From NCBI RefSeq assembly GCF_014243345.1, contig NZ_JACLZF010000001.1:1972682-2036681 (forward strand): a stretch of DNA of 64,000 nt, written 5' to 3'. This DNA comes from Robiginitalea sp. SC105. GTDB lineage: Bacteria; Bacteroidota; Bacteroidia; Flavobacteriales; Flavobacteriaceae. Position 1 is the first letter of the stretch, and every line of letters starts with the position of its first letter. This document shows, piece by piece, positions 36,160-44,978 of the stretch. Below the pieces are notes generated by a model. The model had not been told where the DNA came from. It saw only the letters and a program-made list of their open reading frames with translations, and did no database searches. Made by a program: the position numbers and the translations under genes.

Positions 36160-36675
36160 TCAGGCTTCTTCCGATTTTTTGAAGATGAGTCCGCCTACCA
36201 GGCCGATAATCAGTCCGAAAACCACGGAGACGATCAGCATGACCGGGTAGCCGAACCAGAAGAATTTCTTGCCCATCTCAATACTCTGCTCGATTTGCTC
36301 CGGCGTCATGTTCTGGGTGGAGCTGGCATCCGCCATCCGCGCCTCCATGATCTTGGTGGCAAAATCCGGATCCAGGACGTTGGCCATCAGGATGGTATAT
36401 AGTACCTGGATCAGGGCGGCAATAACGGCAATCCCGGCGCCCAGCTTCAGGGCCTCGCCGATACTCAGCAGCCCCCCGTTGGCCTTTTTGAAACTGAGGA
36501 TGCCCCAGAATATGACCGCGACGGAAATCACGATATTGACGACCTGAATCACGGGGCTTTGGGTGGTGTGGGCATCCACCAGGAAGAGCATCAGGGCAAA
36601 TGCCACTCCGATCACGCCCAGTATGAGTCCGTAATTCAGGGAATATTTGCCGGTTTTTGGTTGGTTCTGTTCCAT
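36160..36675 (-). CDS. DUF4199 membrane protein
   Basis: 171 aa with four hydrophobic segments (about residues 15-35, 40-58, 72-95 and 140-163) and a polar cytosolic or periplasmic loop between helices 3 and 4. Layout and length match the Bacteroidota DUF4199 family, of unknown function, usually found next to DPM1-like glycosyltransferase genes as here. That association hints at lipid-linked sugar metabolism but is not evidence of a reaction. A near-match promoter (TAACATTTG, one base too long) lies at 36722-36730 on the minus strand. Confidence 0.8.
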   Translation of the reverse strand: MEQNQPKTGKYSLNYGLILGVIGVAFALMLFLVDAHTTQSPVIQVVNIVISVAVIFWGILSFKKANGGLLSIGEALKLGAGIAVIAALIQVLYTILMANVLDPDFATKIMEARMADASSTQNMTPEQIEQSIEMGKKFFWFGYPVMLIVSVVFGLIIGLVGGLIFKKSEEA

Positions 36676-36772
36676 TTGTCGAATTTTAGTTTTTTGTTGG
36701 TTGTTAGTTGCGTTTGCGGCTCAAATGTTACAGGAAAGATAGTGATTCTCTGGAGAAAAATCTTTGCGACAC

Positions 36773-36805
36773 TTGGAGGTTTATCATTAAATTTGTTTAC
36801 ATTTG
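36773..36805 (+). promoter_or_regulatory. Promoter of the L31 gene
   Basis: TTG (36773-36775), 22 nt, then TACATTTG (36798-36805), an exact -7 match; 36 bp to the ATG. Confidence 0.6.
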
Positions 36806-36841
36806 CAGCCTGAAAAATTGAGGATTCAAAACAAGCGTACG

Positions 36842-37117
36842 ATGAGAAAAGATATTCATCCTGACAATTACCGGTTGGTGGCATTCAAAGATATGTCGAA
36901 TGATGACGTATTCATCACCAAATCTACCGCGGAAACCCGGGAAACCCTCGAGGTTGATGGGGTGGAGTACCCGCTGGTCAAGCTGGAGATCTCCCGTACG
37001 TCCCACCCATTCTACACGGGCAAATCCAAACTGATCGATACCGCCGGCCGGATCGACAAGTTCAAGAACAAATACAAGAAGTTCGACAAGAAGGAAGAGC
37101 AGAAGGAAGAAAAATAA
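36842..37117 (+). CDS. rpmE2: 50S ribosomal protein L31 type B
   Basis: 91 aa from the ATG at 36842 ([11 protein letters not shown]). Typical features are [40 protein letters not shown] and a Lys/Glu-rich tail. It lacks the CxxC zinc pair of the A-type L31, marking it as the zinc-independent type B. An open frame extends 13 codons upstream only through a TTG that overlaps the promoter, so the ATG is used. The gene is bracketed by an exact promoter and a strong terminator and is a single-gene unit. Confidence 0.96.
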   Translation: MRKDIHPDNYRLVAFKDMSNDDVFITKSTAETRETLEVDGVEYPLVKLEISRTSHPFYTGKSKLIDTAGRIDKFKNKYKKFDKKEEQKEEK

Positions 37118-37142
37118 CCCGGTACTTTTCTGTCAACATATT

Positions 37143-37169
37143 AACGGCCCTTCAAGGGGCCGTTTTTTT
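37143..37169 (+). terminator. Intrinsic terminator after the L31 gene
   Basis: An 8-bp stem (AACGGCCC, 37143-37150; its complement at 37157-37164), 6-nt loop, then a run of T to 37169. Confidence 0.9.
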
Positions 37170-37213
37170 ATGCCCTTTTCGATCATCCGCCAACAATCGG
37201 GGTCCAACCGGAA

Positions 37214-37243
37214 TTTGTCCGTGAACCGCTTTTTGTAGCTTTG
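37214..37243 (+). promoter_or_regulatory. Promoter of the GlmU-like gene
   Basis: TTTG (37214-37217), 18 nt, TAGCTTTG (37236-37243), a full match to the Bacteroidota promoter, 15 bp before the ATG. Confidence 0.75.
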
Positions 37244-37258
37244 CGGTAAAACGGCTCC

Positions 37259-38434
37259 ATGCAGTACATCCTTTTTGACGGGGACCGCAGGACGGCCCTC
37301 CTGCCTTTCACCTATACCCGCCCGGTGGGCGACATCCGGATAGGGATCCTGACCCTGCGCGAAAAATGGGAAAAGCACCTGGACGCCCCGGTAAGTTTCA
37401 GGACGGAGGAATACCTTTCCGGTAAGTTCCCCATGGAAGCAGGGGGCGACAACCTGCTGATCCACGCTTCTGTTTTCCCCGAGGCCCCGCTGGTGGCTGC
37501 CCTGAAACAACTCAAATCCGGTGAAGCCCTCTGGAAGGGGGACCTGATCCTGGGCTTCCGCAGTGCGGATCCGGATGTGGAGGCCGACCGGTCCGGGTTC
37601 CGGAACCACGAATACCCGGGCGAGGTCTGGCAGCTGCGCAATACCTGGGATATCTTTTCCATGAACGGCCGCGCCCTGGAGGCCGATTTCGAGCTGGTGA
37701 CCCGGGGGCGGACCTCTGCCCCCATATCGGAGACCAACCGGCTGGTAAACCCCGGGCGGATTTTCCTGGAAGCCGGGGCAGAGGTGGAGCACAGCATCCT
37801 CAATGCAAGCGAGGGACCGATCTACGTAGGGCGGAATGCGCTGATCATGGAGGGCAACCTGGTCAGGGGAGGTCTGGCCCTTTGTGAGCACGCGGTGGTC
37901 AAAATGGGGGCCAAGATTTATGGACCCACAACGGTGGGGCCGTATGGGAAGGTCTGCGGGGAAATCAACAATTCCGTGATTTTCGGCTATTCCAGCAAGG
38001 GACACGACGGATACCTCGGGAATTCCGTCCTTGGGGAGTGGTGCAACATCGGGGCGGATTCCAACAATTCCAACCTGAAGAACAACTACGCCAAAGTGCG
38101 GCTCTGGAACTACGAGTCCGAGCGTTTCGACCCTACCGGCCTCCAATTCTGCGGCCTGATGATGGGTGATCACAGCAAAACGGCCATCAATACCATGTTC
38201 AATACGGGGACGGTCATCGGGGTCAACTGCAATATCTACGTGCCCGGTTTCCCGAGGAATTTTGTCCCGAGCTTCAGCTGGGGGGGTGCTTCCGGATTTT
38301 CCACCTACCAGCCGGGAAAGGCCTTTGAGGCTGCACAGGTCATGATGGCCAGGCGGGGAGTTGACTTCACGGAGGAGGATGCACGCATCCTGCAACACGT
38401 CTTTGAGGAAAGCGCCAGATGGCGAAAACAGTAA
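37259..38434 (+). CDS. GlmU-like sugar nucleotidyltransferase family protein
   Basis: 391 aa. The N-terminal ~180 residues form a short nucleotidyltransferase-like domain (FDGDRRTALLPFTYTRPVGDIRIGILTLREKW), matching the Bacteroidota NTP_transf_4 type rather than canonical GlmU, whose LxAGxGTRM loop is absent. The rest is a left-handed beta-helix with hexapeptide repeats (for example IYVGRNALIMEGNLVRGGLALCEHAVVKMGAKI). Related proteins are thought to make activated sugars for cell-wall or polysaccharide synthesis. Loss of the usual glycine loop leaves the catalytic role open. The gene has its own promoter. Confidence 0.8.
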   Translation: MQYILFDGDRRTALLPFTYTRPVGDIRIGILTLREKWEKHLDAPVSFRTEEYLSGKFPMEAGGDNLLIHASVFPEAPLVAALKQLKSGEALWKGDLILGFRSADPDVEADRSGFRNHEYPGEVWQLRNTWDIFSMNGRALEADFELVTRGRTSAPISETNRLVNPGRIFLEAGAEVEHSILNASEGPIYVGRNALIMEGNLVRGGLALCEHAVVKMGAKIYGPTTVGPYGKVCGEINNSVIFGYSSKGHDGYLGNSVLGEWCNIGADSNNSNLKNNYAKVRLWNYESERFDPTGLQFCGLMMGDHSKTAINTMFNTGTVIGVNCNIYVPGFPRNFVPSFSWGGASGFSTYQPGKAFEAAQVMMARRGVDFTEEDARILQHVFEESARWRKQ

Positions 38435-38451
38435 GCCGGCCTGCTGCCCGC

Positions 38452-38481
38452 TTGCCCAAAGGGCGCAAATCCGTATCTTTG
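38452..38481 (+). promoter_or_regulatory. Promoter of mtaB
   Basis: TTG (38452-38454), 19 nt, TATCTTTG (38474-38481), exact -7 match, 25 bp before the ATG. Confidence 0.65.
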
Positions 38482-38506
38482 CCCACCTGAATCCGGAAGC
38501 CCGACT

Positions 38507-39835
38507 ATGGATCGTACCGTTGCCTATTACACCCTGGGATGCAAGTTGAATTTTGCCGAGACCTCGACGATCGCCCGCGACCTGTCACGGCAGGGGTTCG
38601 TCAAGACAGCCTTTGAGGAGCCCGCGGACCTGTACGTGATCAACACCTGTTCGGTCACCGACAATGCGGATAAACGCTGTCGGGGGATCGTTCGGCAGGC
38701 CCTGAGGACCAACCCGGAGGCATTTATCGCGGTGGTGGGGTGCTACGCCCAGCTCAAGCCGGAAGAAATCGCTTCCATCCCCGGAGTTGACCTGGTCCTG
38801 GGGGCTTCCGAGAAATTTGAGCTTTCCCGTTACCTGGACGACCTCTCCAAGAACGATATGGGGGAGGTGCATTCCTGCGAAATCGGGGAGGCCGATTTCT
38901 ATGTGGGCAGCTATGCAATCGGCGACCGGACCCGGGCATTTTTGAAGGTTCAGGACGGTTGCGACTACAAATGTACCTATTGCACCATCCCGCTGGCCCG
39001 CGGCATCTCCCGCAGCGATACCCTGGAGAACGTACTGGCGAACGCCAGGGAAATTTCGGAAAAGGGGATTCGGGAAATCGTACTGACTGGTGTAAACATC
39101 GGCGATTACGGCAAAGGAGAATTCGGGGACAAGCGACACAAGCACACTTTCCTCGACCTGGTCCGGGCCCTGGATGAGGTCCCCGGTATTGAGCGGGTTC
39201 GGATCTCATCGATCGAGCCAAACCTGTTGCGGAACGAGACCATTGACTTTGTCTCAGGGAGCCGGCATTTTGTACCCCATTTCCATATCCCGCTGCAGAG
39301 TGGCAGCAATGACATCCTCAAGCAGATGCGCCGCCGCTACCTCCGTGAACTGTACGCGGACCGGGTCGGGCGGATCCGGGAGGTAATGCCCCACGCCTGT
39401 ATCGGGGCGGACGTAATCGTTGGCTTTCCCGGGGAAACCGAAGCCCACTTTATGGAGACCTACCGGTTCCTCCATGAACTGGATATCTCCTACCTGCATG
39501 TGTTTACCTATTCCGAGCGGGACGATACCGCGGCCGCGGCCATGGAGGGTGCAGTTCCCGTTGCCGAGCGCCGCAGGCGCAGCAAGATGCTCCGGAGCCT
39601 TTCTGCCAAGAAGCGGCGGGCCTTTTACAGGGGGCAGTTGGGTACGGTGCGGACAGTTTTGTTCGAAAGTGAGAACAAACGGGGCTACATCCACGGCTTT
39701 ACCGAAAACTACGTGAAAGTGAAGGCCCCCTGGGATCCATCCCTGGCGGGTACCCTGCAACGCATCCGCCTGACGGCGATTGACCCGGATGGCCTGGTGC
39801 GGATCGAACCTGTTTCCGAAGAAATACAGGCATAA
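38507..39835 (+). CDS. mtaB: tRNA (N6-threonylcarbamoyladenosine-37-C2) methylthiotransferase MtaB
   Basis: 442 aa. The UPF0004 domain holds Cys12, Cys48 and Cys79 for the auxiliary 4Fe-4S cluster. The radical-SAM cluster motif is C152-DYK-C156-TY-C159. A C-terminal TRAM domain (about 375-440) binds tRNA. The start TLGCKLNFAE and the motif LARGISRS place it in the MtaB rather than the MiaB or RimO group. It converts t6A to ms2t6A at position 37 of ANN-decoding tRNAs. Confidence 0.95.
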   Translation: MDRTVAYYTLGCKLNFAETSTIARDLSRQGFVKTAFEEPADLYVINTCSVTDNADKRCRGIVRQALRTNPEAFIAVVGCYAQLKPEEIASIPGVDLVLGASEKFELSRYLDDLSKNDMGEVHSCEIGEADFYVGSYAIGDRTRAFLKVQDGCDYKCTYCTIPLARGISRSDTLENVLANAREISEKGIREIVLTGVNIGDYGKGEFGDKRHKHTFLDLVRALDEVPGIERVRISSIEPNLLRNETIDFVSGSRHFVPHFHIPLQSGSNDILKQMRRRYLRELYADRVGRIREVMPHACIGADVIVGFPGETEAHFMETYRFLHELDISYLHVFTYSERDDTAAAAMEGAVPVAERRRRSKMLRSLSAKKRRAFYRGQLGTVRTVLFESENKRGYIHGFTENYVKVKAPWDPSLAGTLQRIRLTAIDPDGLVRIEPVSEEIQA

Positions 39836-39858
39836 AAAATCCCGGGTGTGACCGGGAT
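39833..39858 (-). terminator. Intrinsic terminator of the GNAT gene
   Basis: A 7-bp stem (ATCCCGG, 39839-39845; its complement at 39852-39858), 6-nt loop. On the minus strand it is followed by TTTTT over the end of mtaB. There is no T run on the plus strand, so it serves the leftward gene. Confidence 0.7.
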
Positions 39859-39906
39859 CATATCGAGGGGCACGGCAAACAGGGATGTTTGCCAGGCCGG
39901 AAACTG

Positions 39907-40200
39907 TCAGATACGGATGCCAACGGGCAGCATCTCCTTATATTGCCTGTTCTTCCTGAGAAAGCCTGCTATCTGGGGACTGGTTGGGACTACCCTGAGA
40001 TTCTGATCCTGGATGTGGTTCAATACCGCCTTGATGAAATCCTCCTTGAAACCCTCCCGGGTAATATCTTCCGGAATCACCAGTTTGGTCAGGAACACCT
40101 TGCGTTCCTGAGAAGAGTACTCAATCTTGGCCAGATGCCCGTTTTCCCGCGTTTCAAATTGACGCAGAAAGCTATTGTCCTTAATCGCCAGCTCGCTCAT
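39907..40200 (-). CDS. Small GNAT-family acetyltransferase-like protein (COG2388 type)
   Basis: 97 aa. The sequence has the compact Gcn5-related fold of the COG2388/YjdJ group: beta strands GHLAKIEYSSQERKVFLTKLVIPED, a helix GFKEDFIKAVLNHIQDQ, then the typical RVVPTSPQIAGFLRKNRQYKEML. Human GTPBP-like NATD1 belongs to the same group; no substrate is known. The segment normally rich in glycine for CoA binding reads PEDITREGF, a weak match, so catalysis is uncertain. A terminator follows, and a hairpin-T element lies 31 bp upstream of the ATG. Confidence 0.7.
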   Translation of the reverse strand: MSELAIKDNSFLRQFETRENGHLAKIEYSSQERKVFLTKLVIPEDITREGFKEDFIKAVLNHIQDQNLRVVPTSPQIAGFLRKNRQYKEMLPVGIRI

Positions 40201-40227
40201 ATGTTGTGATTTATTTTGGTTTCAGAT

Positions 40228-40322
40228 AAAAAAATTACGAACTATGGAAAGTCGTAATTTGGCTTTGAAGGGGCCTGGTTTTTCGATTATGCAAAAATTA
40301 ACCCCGATAGCGATCAAATTTA
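40228..40322 (-). ncRNA. Candidate small RNA or leader attenuator upstream of the GNAT gene
   Basis: On the minus strand an exact -7 element TAAATTTG (40315-40322) is followed about 60 nt later by a hairpin with a perfect 9-bp stem (40232-40240 with 40252-40260, 11-nt loop) that runs straight into seven T (40234-40228). The transcript would be about 80 nt, ending 28 bp before the GNAT ATG. It could be a free small RNA or a premature terminator controlling that gene. No known RNA family was recognised and no clear -33 element was seen. Confidence 0.35.
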
Positions 40323-40359
40323 GGCAAAATTATGCTAAAAACCTAAGAATAAACCGGTT

Positions 40360-41046
40360 TTGACCAAAGCTCAGAATTCCCCGATCCCCGTATACCTGAT
40401 GCCTGGTCTGGCCGCCAGCCCCGATATCTTTGAGCATATCAGCCTGTCGGAGGCTCGATTCAGGATTCACTATCTGGAATGGTTCCTCCCCGAAGCCGGG
40501 ATGAGCCTCTTGGACTATGCCCGGAAAATGAGCGAACAGGTGGGAGAGGCGAACCCGGTGCTGATCGGGGTTTCATTCGGCGGGATGCTCGTCCAGGAGA
40601 TGACCCGATTCCTTTCCGTCCGGAAAGTGATCATTATCTCCAGCATCAAAAGCAGGAATGAGATGCCACGCCGGCTGCTGGTAGCCCGGTACACCAAACT
40701 GCACAAGCTCCTGCCCACCTCGCTCGTAAACAATGTGGAGGTGCTGTCCCGGGTTGCCTTCGGGGAGGCCATCGGGAAACGGCTGAAACTCTATGAGCGC
40801 TACCTGGGCATCCGGGACGCCGGTTACCTCGACTGGTCCATTGACAAGATCGTAAACTGGGACCGCGAAGAGCCAGTTCCGGGCCTGGTGCATATCCACG
40901 GGGAGAAGGACGCCGTATTCCCATTCAGCTACATAGGGGATTGCATTGCCATACCGGAGGGTACCCATACGATGATCCTGCACCGGCATCGCTGGTTTAA
41001 TGAGCACTTGCCTGCAATTATTTTGCAGGATGGGAGTTCTATTTAA
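40360..41046 (+). CDS. Alpha/beta hydrolase
   Basis: 228 aa, no signal peptide. The first strand VYLMPGLAASPDIFE and nucleophile elbow GVSFGGM (Ser about residue 72) define the alpha/beta hydrolase fold; the C-terminal HIHGEKDAVFPF and GTHTMILHR supply the acid and His regions. Substrate unknown. The start is a TTG at 40360: a stop lies 24 bp upstream with no ATG between, and the first internal ATG (the Met of LMPGL) would cut the first strand. The TTG overlaps the TGA of a 39-codon upstream frame (40244-40363). Confidence 0.8.
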   Translation: MTKAQNSPIPVYLMPGLAASPDIFEHISLSEARFRIHYLEWFLPEAGMSLLDYARKMSEQVGEANPVLIGVSFGGMLVQEMTRFLSVRKVIIISSIKSRNEMPRRLLVARYTKLHKLLPTSLVNNVEVLSRVAFGEAIGKRLKLYERYLGIRDAGYLDWSIDKIVNWDREEPVPGLVHIHGEKDAVFPFSYIGDCIAIPEGTHTMILHRHRWFNEHLPAIILQDGSSI

Positions 41047-41054
41047 TACCTTTG
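41022..41054 (+). promoter_or_regulatory. Promoter of the lytic transglycosylase/cardiolipin synthase operon
   Basis: TTTG (41022-41025), 21 nt, TACCTTTG (41047-41054), exact -7 match. The -33 part lies inside the 3' end of the hydrolase gene; 25 bp to the ATG. Confidence 0.7.
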
Positions 41055-41079
41055 GGCAACAAACCTTAATCTTTTTCCT

Positions 41080-42039
41080 ATGCGACTTCTGAAAAACGGC
41101 CTGATGCTGATCGGTTTGCTGAGTGTTCTCAGCACCCTGGTTTTTGCGGTACAGCAAACAATGGAACCGGAGGAACAGCCCCTTGCGGAGACCCCAATTC
41201 AGGACCCGGAGAAGAATGTTTCCCCGGCCTACCGGATATCTGCCATCGATATCCCGGAAGACCTCAACTTTTCCGGTGAGCCCGTACCCCAGGAAGACCC
41301 GGAAATCATGGAACGCGTAGACCGGGAATTTCTGGTCAACACCTACTGGCAATCCAATGCCCTGCTGCTGATGAAACGGGCGCATAAATACTTCCCCGTG
41401 ATCGAGCCCATCCTCGCTAAAAACGGCGTCCCGGACGATTTCAAATACCTGGCCGTTGCGGAAAGCGGGCTGGAGAATGTGGTTTCCCCGGCAGGCGCAA
41501 CCGGTTTCTGGCAGATCATGAAGGCGACCGGACGGGAGTACGGCCTGGAAATCAACGACAACGTGGACGAACGGTACCATCTGGAAAAGGCGACTGAAGT
41601 AGCCTGCCGCTACCTCAAGCGCTACAAGGAAAAATACGGCAGCTGGACCATGGCCGCAGCCGTCTACAATACGGGGACAGGTTCCATCGACAGGTACATG
41701 GGCATCCAGAAGGTGGAAAACTATTACGACCTGCTCCTCGGTGCCGAAACGGGCCGCTACGTGTTCCGGATCCTGGCCATCAAGGAAATCCTTTCCCACC
41801 CGGATAAGTACGGGTTTATCATCGAGAAAGGGGACCTCTACAGCGACGTGCCCACCTTCTCCGTGGAAGTGGATACGCCTGTTGCAGACTTCGCGGATTT
41901 TGCGCGCCAGTACGAGATCAACTATAAAATCCTCAAACGCCACAACCCGTGGCTGCGCGAGCCGCACCTGAACAATGCCTCCGGCAAGATGTACCAGATC
42001 GCCATCCCGCATAAAGGATACTACAAGACGGGTCCCTGA
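41080..42039 (+). CDS. Lytic murein transglycosylase (MltD-like, SLT domain)
   Basis: 319 aa. An N-terminal hydrophobic segment (about 7-24) serves as signal or anchor. The SLT domain (about 90-240) has the catalytic Glu128 in AVAESGLENVVSPAGATGFWQIM, plus YNTGTGSIDRYMG and a downstream AIKEI helix. It cleaves the MurNAc-GlcNAc bond of peptidoglycan with 1,6-anhydro formation. The C-terminus lacks an obvious pair of LysM repeats, although residues ~265-312 (FADFARQYEINYKILKRHNPWLRE) resemble one. The stop overlaps the next ATG by one base (TGATG), so it is coupled to the cardiolipin synthase gene. Confidence 0.9.
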   Translation: MRLLKNGLMLIGLLSVLSTLVFAVQQTMEPEEQPLAETPIQDPEKNVSPAYRISAIDIPEDLNFSGEPVPQEDPEIMERVDREFLVNTYWQSNALLLMKRAHKYFPVIEPILAKNGVPDDFKYLAVAESGLENVVSPAGATGFWQIMKATGREYGLEINDNVDERYHLEKATEVACRYLKRYKEKYGSWTMAAAVYNTGTGSIDRYMGIQKVENYYDLLLGAETGRYVFRILAIKEILSHPDKYGFIIEKGDLYSDVPTFSVEVDTPVADFADFARQYEINYKILKRHNPWLREPHLNNASGKMYQIAIPHKGYYKTGP

Positions 42040-43502
42040 TGTCTCAGTACCTGCAGGACAATCTCTGGACATTCCTCCTGCTGGTCAATTACCTGCTGGC
42101 CATTGTCATTGCGTTCATCATATTGCTGAAGAACGACAATCCGGTAAAGACGCTAACCTATATTTTTGCACTGGCTACCCTGCCCTTTGTGGGCCTGCTG
42201 GTGTATTACTTCTTTGGCATTGATCACCGCAAGAACAAGATCTTCCAGAAACGCTACCTCACCGACAATACCAAGTTGCAGAAATGGCGCAGCCGGTTCG
42301 GCCTCACCGAAGCCCAGGGGGAGGACCTGGAAAAGCGCTTCGGGCCGGGCATTTTCCGCGTCTACCAGTTGCTGCAGTACAACCAGCGTTCCGTTCTCAC
42401 CTTTGAGAACAACGTGGAAATCCTGATCAACGGGGAGGCCAAGTTCCCGCGGCTGCTTGCGGACCTCGAAAAGGCCACCCACCATATCCATCTGGAATAC
42501 TTTGTGCTTTACGACGACGCGGCCGGCCTTCCGGTCATCGATGTGCTTTGCCGCAAGGCACGGGAAGGGGTCATCGTCCGGGTCATCTACGACGATGTGG
42601 GCAGCAAGCTGTCGGCGAGCACCAAGAAGCGGATGAGCGAAAGCGGGGTGCGGCATTTTCCGTTCATGCCGGTGCTGTTTACGCGTTTCAGCGGGAAATT
42701 CAATTACAGGGACCACCGGAAAATCATTGTCATCGACGGGCATACCGGGTATGTGGGCGGTATCAACATCCGCCGGAAGTACGACAATTCCCTGTCAAAT
42801 GACCGGTACTGGAGGGATACCCACCTGCGGATCGAAGGCCCGGCCACAGGCTCTTTGCAGGCGAGTTTCCTGCTCTCCTGGGATTTTGTATCCGAGGATA
42901 TTACCTCCATTGACCTCGACCTCTTTCCGGAAGCCAAACCCGAGACCCAGGAACCGGTGGCCGTGCAGATTGCAGCCAGCGGGCCGGATTCGGACTATGC
43001 GAACATCATGGAGGCCCTCTTTACCGCCATCAACAACGCCATGGACTACGTGTATATCACCACACCCTACATGATACCTAACGGGTCCATCCTGACCGCA
43101 CTTACCACAGCTGCACGCTCCGGGGTGGACGTGCGGGTCATTATCCCTTACCAGTCGGATTCCTGGGCGGCCCAGTATGCCACGGATTCTTATATCGAGA
43201 CCATGTTGCGTTCCGGCGTGCGCATCTTTCGGTACCGGAAGGGCTTTGTTCACGCCAAGACCCTGGTGCTGGACGACCTTTTCTCCAGTATCGGGACAGC
43301 CAACCTGGACTACCGCAGCTTCTCCATCAATTTTGAAGTCAATGCGCTGCTGTACAGCCCCGCCAAGGCCACCGAGATGAAAGCGGTTTTTATGGAAGAT
43401 TTAAAGGAAACGGAAGAGGTGGAGCTGGAGCGCTGGGAAGAGCGCGGTTTTTCCCGCAAGTTCCAGGAATCCCTAAACAGGCTCTGGGCTCCCTTGCTCT
43501 AG
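42039..43502 (+). CDS. cls: Cardiolipin synthase (phospholipase D family)
   Basis: 487 aa. Two N-terminal transmembrane helices (about 8-60, PLDNc region) precede two PLD domains with HKD motifs: H226-R-K-IIVID and H405-A-K-TLVLDD. It condenses two phosphatidylglycerols to cardiolipin and glycerol at the inner membrane. Length fits ClsA-type enzymes. The start overlaps the transglycosylase stop and the end is 4 bp from the convergent TPR-protein gene. Pairing with a murein hydrolase suggests coordinated envelope growth, which is inference. Confidence 0.93.
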   Translation: MSQYLQDNLWTFLLLVNYLLAIVIAFIILLKNDNPVKTLTYIFALATLPFVGLLVYYFFGIDHRKNKIFQKRYLTDNTKLQKWRSRFGLTEAQGEDLEKRFGPGIFRVYQLLQYNQRSVLTFENNVEILINGEAKFPRLLADLEKATHHIHLEYFVLYDDAAGLPVIDVLCRKAREGVIVRVIYDDVGSKLSASTKKRMSESGVRHFPFMPVLFTRFSGKFNYRDHRKIIVIDGHTGYVGGINIRRKYDNSLSNDRYWRDTHLRIEGPATGSLQASFLLSWDFVSEDITSIDLDLFPEAKPETQEPVAVQIAASGPDSDYANIMEALFTAINNAMDYVYITTPYMIPNGSILTALTTAARSGVDVRVIIPYQSDSWAAQYATDSYIETMLRSGVRIFRYRKGFVHAKTLVLDDLFSSIGTANLDYRSFSINFEVNALLYSPAKATEMKAVFMEDLKETEEVELERWEERGFSRKFQESLNRLWAPLL

Positions 43503-43506
43503 GGGA

Positions 43507-44022
43507 TCAGATCTTTTTAAGCTGCTGTTGCATCATCCGGATCTGGTCCGTGAGCATGTTGTTCTTGTCGAGTTTTTTGGCTTCACCGAGCAGCGTGGTG
43601 GCCTCCCGCTTCCGCCTTTTCTGCATGGCAATCCCCGCCAGGCTCAGTTTGGCCATCGCCACGTCATAATCCATGTTAAGCCCAAGCTTCAGAGCTTTCC
43701 GGAAATGCTTCTCGGCCTGGGTCAGGTTTTTCTGGGAATAGATAATGCCGTGGAGGTATTCGTAGTACCCCTGTTGTTTGGTGGTGAGGGCGGCCTTGGG
43801 GTTGCGTATTTTCCCCAGCCATTTCTCCGTCCCTTCCAGGTCCTGCTTGCGCATGCGCAGGAAGGCTAGTAGGATGAGTTCGTTCCTGAAGTACAGGAAT
43901 ACGAAGATCAGGGAAAGAAGGATCAGGGCGATCCCGTTGCCAATCTCTCCTTCTACAAACTGGTAGCCCGCAAAGCCGATGATCAGTACGGCCAGGACGA
44001 GCTTGATGTTTTTATTGAACAT
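43507..44022 (-). CDS. Two-TM membrane protein with TPR-like region
   Basis: 171 aa. Two adjacent transmembrane helices (about 7-24 and 28-55) are followed by a cytosolic helical region with a TPR signature (NLTQAEKHFRKALKLGLNMDYDVAMAKLSLAGIAM). No catalytic motif is present. I do not recognise a named family; it may be an assembly or scaffold protein. Its start overlaps the end of the upstream DUF6263-like gene by 11 bp, so the two form an operon. Confidence 0.7.
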   Translation of the reverse strand: MFNKNIKLVLAVLIIGFAGYQFVEGEIGNGIALILLSLIFVFLYFRNELILLAFLRMRKQDLEGTEKWLGKIRNPKAALTTKQQGYYEYLHGIIYSQKNLTQAEKHFRKALKLGLNMDYDVAMAKLSLAGIAMQKRRKREATTLLGEAKKLDKNNMLTDQIRMMQQQLKKI

Positions 44023-44911
44023 GTTTATGGTCTATTAGTGTATAGCTGCTTTTTGTCCGGATCCGGGTCGGGACGGGGTCACCCCCGGCAACGGCCGCCG
44101 GCCCGTTTCCAGAGGCCTCGCCTGAGACCACCATTTTTCGGATGAACCCGCTGCCAGCCTCGGTCTGTACCTGAATGGTCTGCCTGCCGGAAAGGCCTGC
44201 CCCGTCAAAGCGGCCGCCGTCCCGCATGCGGATGTCCGCCTCCCCGCTGATTCCTGCGCTGCCGTCACTGTAGGTGTCCAGGGTCCAGGTATTCAGGGCC
44301 TCAACGCCACCGTCCAGACGGTTTTGCCAATGGTCCCCGGTGCGCACCCTGCGGGCCGGATAAAAGAAGGTCATCTGTTCAAAACTGGCGGCCAGGGCCT
44401 TGGAGCTGTATTCTGCATCCAGGGTATGCTGCATGGCGGAACGCTGCGTTCCGGGCGCCAGGTGCGTACTGGCCATCATCCGGCTCACAAGGCTGTCGCC
44501 TCCCACGACCCGGAGGATTTCTCCCCGCCTGGAGATCTCCATGGAAACCGGGACATCAATCAGGCTGTTGAATACACGGGACTGCAGGTCGGAGGTGTCG
44601 AGTTCCCTAGCCCGGATATTCAGCAGGACCCCCTGCATGTCGCTCTCAATTTTGAAGAACAGGTCCCGGAACCGGAATTCGAGCAGGTAAGAGGTATCCC
44701 GGGATTCCCGGACCCGGAATTCCAGCACGGCCGCTATTCGGTTGGTCAACTGATGGAACCCTTCCCCGAGCTGCTGGGAAACGATTTGTTCGCCCCGTTG
44801 TTCCACCGTAAAGACATCCCCTTCCCGAAGCGTATAGCCCAGGGACTGCTGGGCCTGGATGCCGCCGCAAAAGAGCATGGCCGAAAGCGTGAAAACAAGG
44901 GGTTTGAGCAT
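44012..44911 (-). CDS. Exported protein, DUF6263-like
   Basis: 299 aa from the ATG at 44911 ([21 protein letters not shown], a clear signal peptide); the open frame extends upstream through the rpmH promoter region and is not used. The mature part is beta-rich with motifs seen in the Bacteroidota DUF6263 family ([53 protein letters not shown]). Function unknown, location probably periplasm. An exact -7 element lies 28 bp upstream. Confidence 0.7.
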   Translation of the reverse strand: MLKPLVFTLSAMLFCGGIQAQQSLGYTLREGDVFTVEQRGEQIVSQQLGEGFHQLTNRIAAVLEFRVRESRDTSYLLEFRFRDLFFKIESDMQGVLLNIRARELDTSDLQSRVFNSLIDVPVSMEISRRGEILRVVGGDSLVSRMMASTHLAPGTQRSAMQHTLDAEYSSKALAASFEQMTFFYPARRVRTGDHWQNRLDGGVEALNTWTLDTYSDGSAGISGEADIRMRDGGRFDGAGLSGRQTIQVQTEAGSGFIRKMVVSGEASGNGPAAVAGGDPVPTRIRTKSSYTLIDHKHVQ

Positions 44912-44938
44912 GTCTGTCAGGTACTGGAAAATCTGCTG

Positions 44939-44946
44939 CAAAAGTA
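44939..44946 (-). promoter_or_regulatory. -7 promoter element of the DUF6263-like operon
   Basis: Minus-strand TACTTTTG, exact TAnnTTTG match, 28 bp before the ATG at 44911. It is back to back with the rpmH promoter. Confidence 0.5.
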
Positions 44947-44978
44947 GTAAAAACAATTCGAAAAAAAATTTATTTGCA

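Noticed and set aside
40244-40363. 39-aa frame as a real gene
   Set aside because: No recognisable sequence, no signal and no promoter match directly upstream; kept only as a possible coupling leader.
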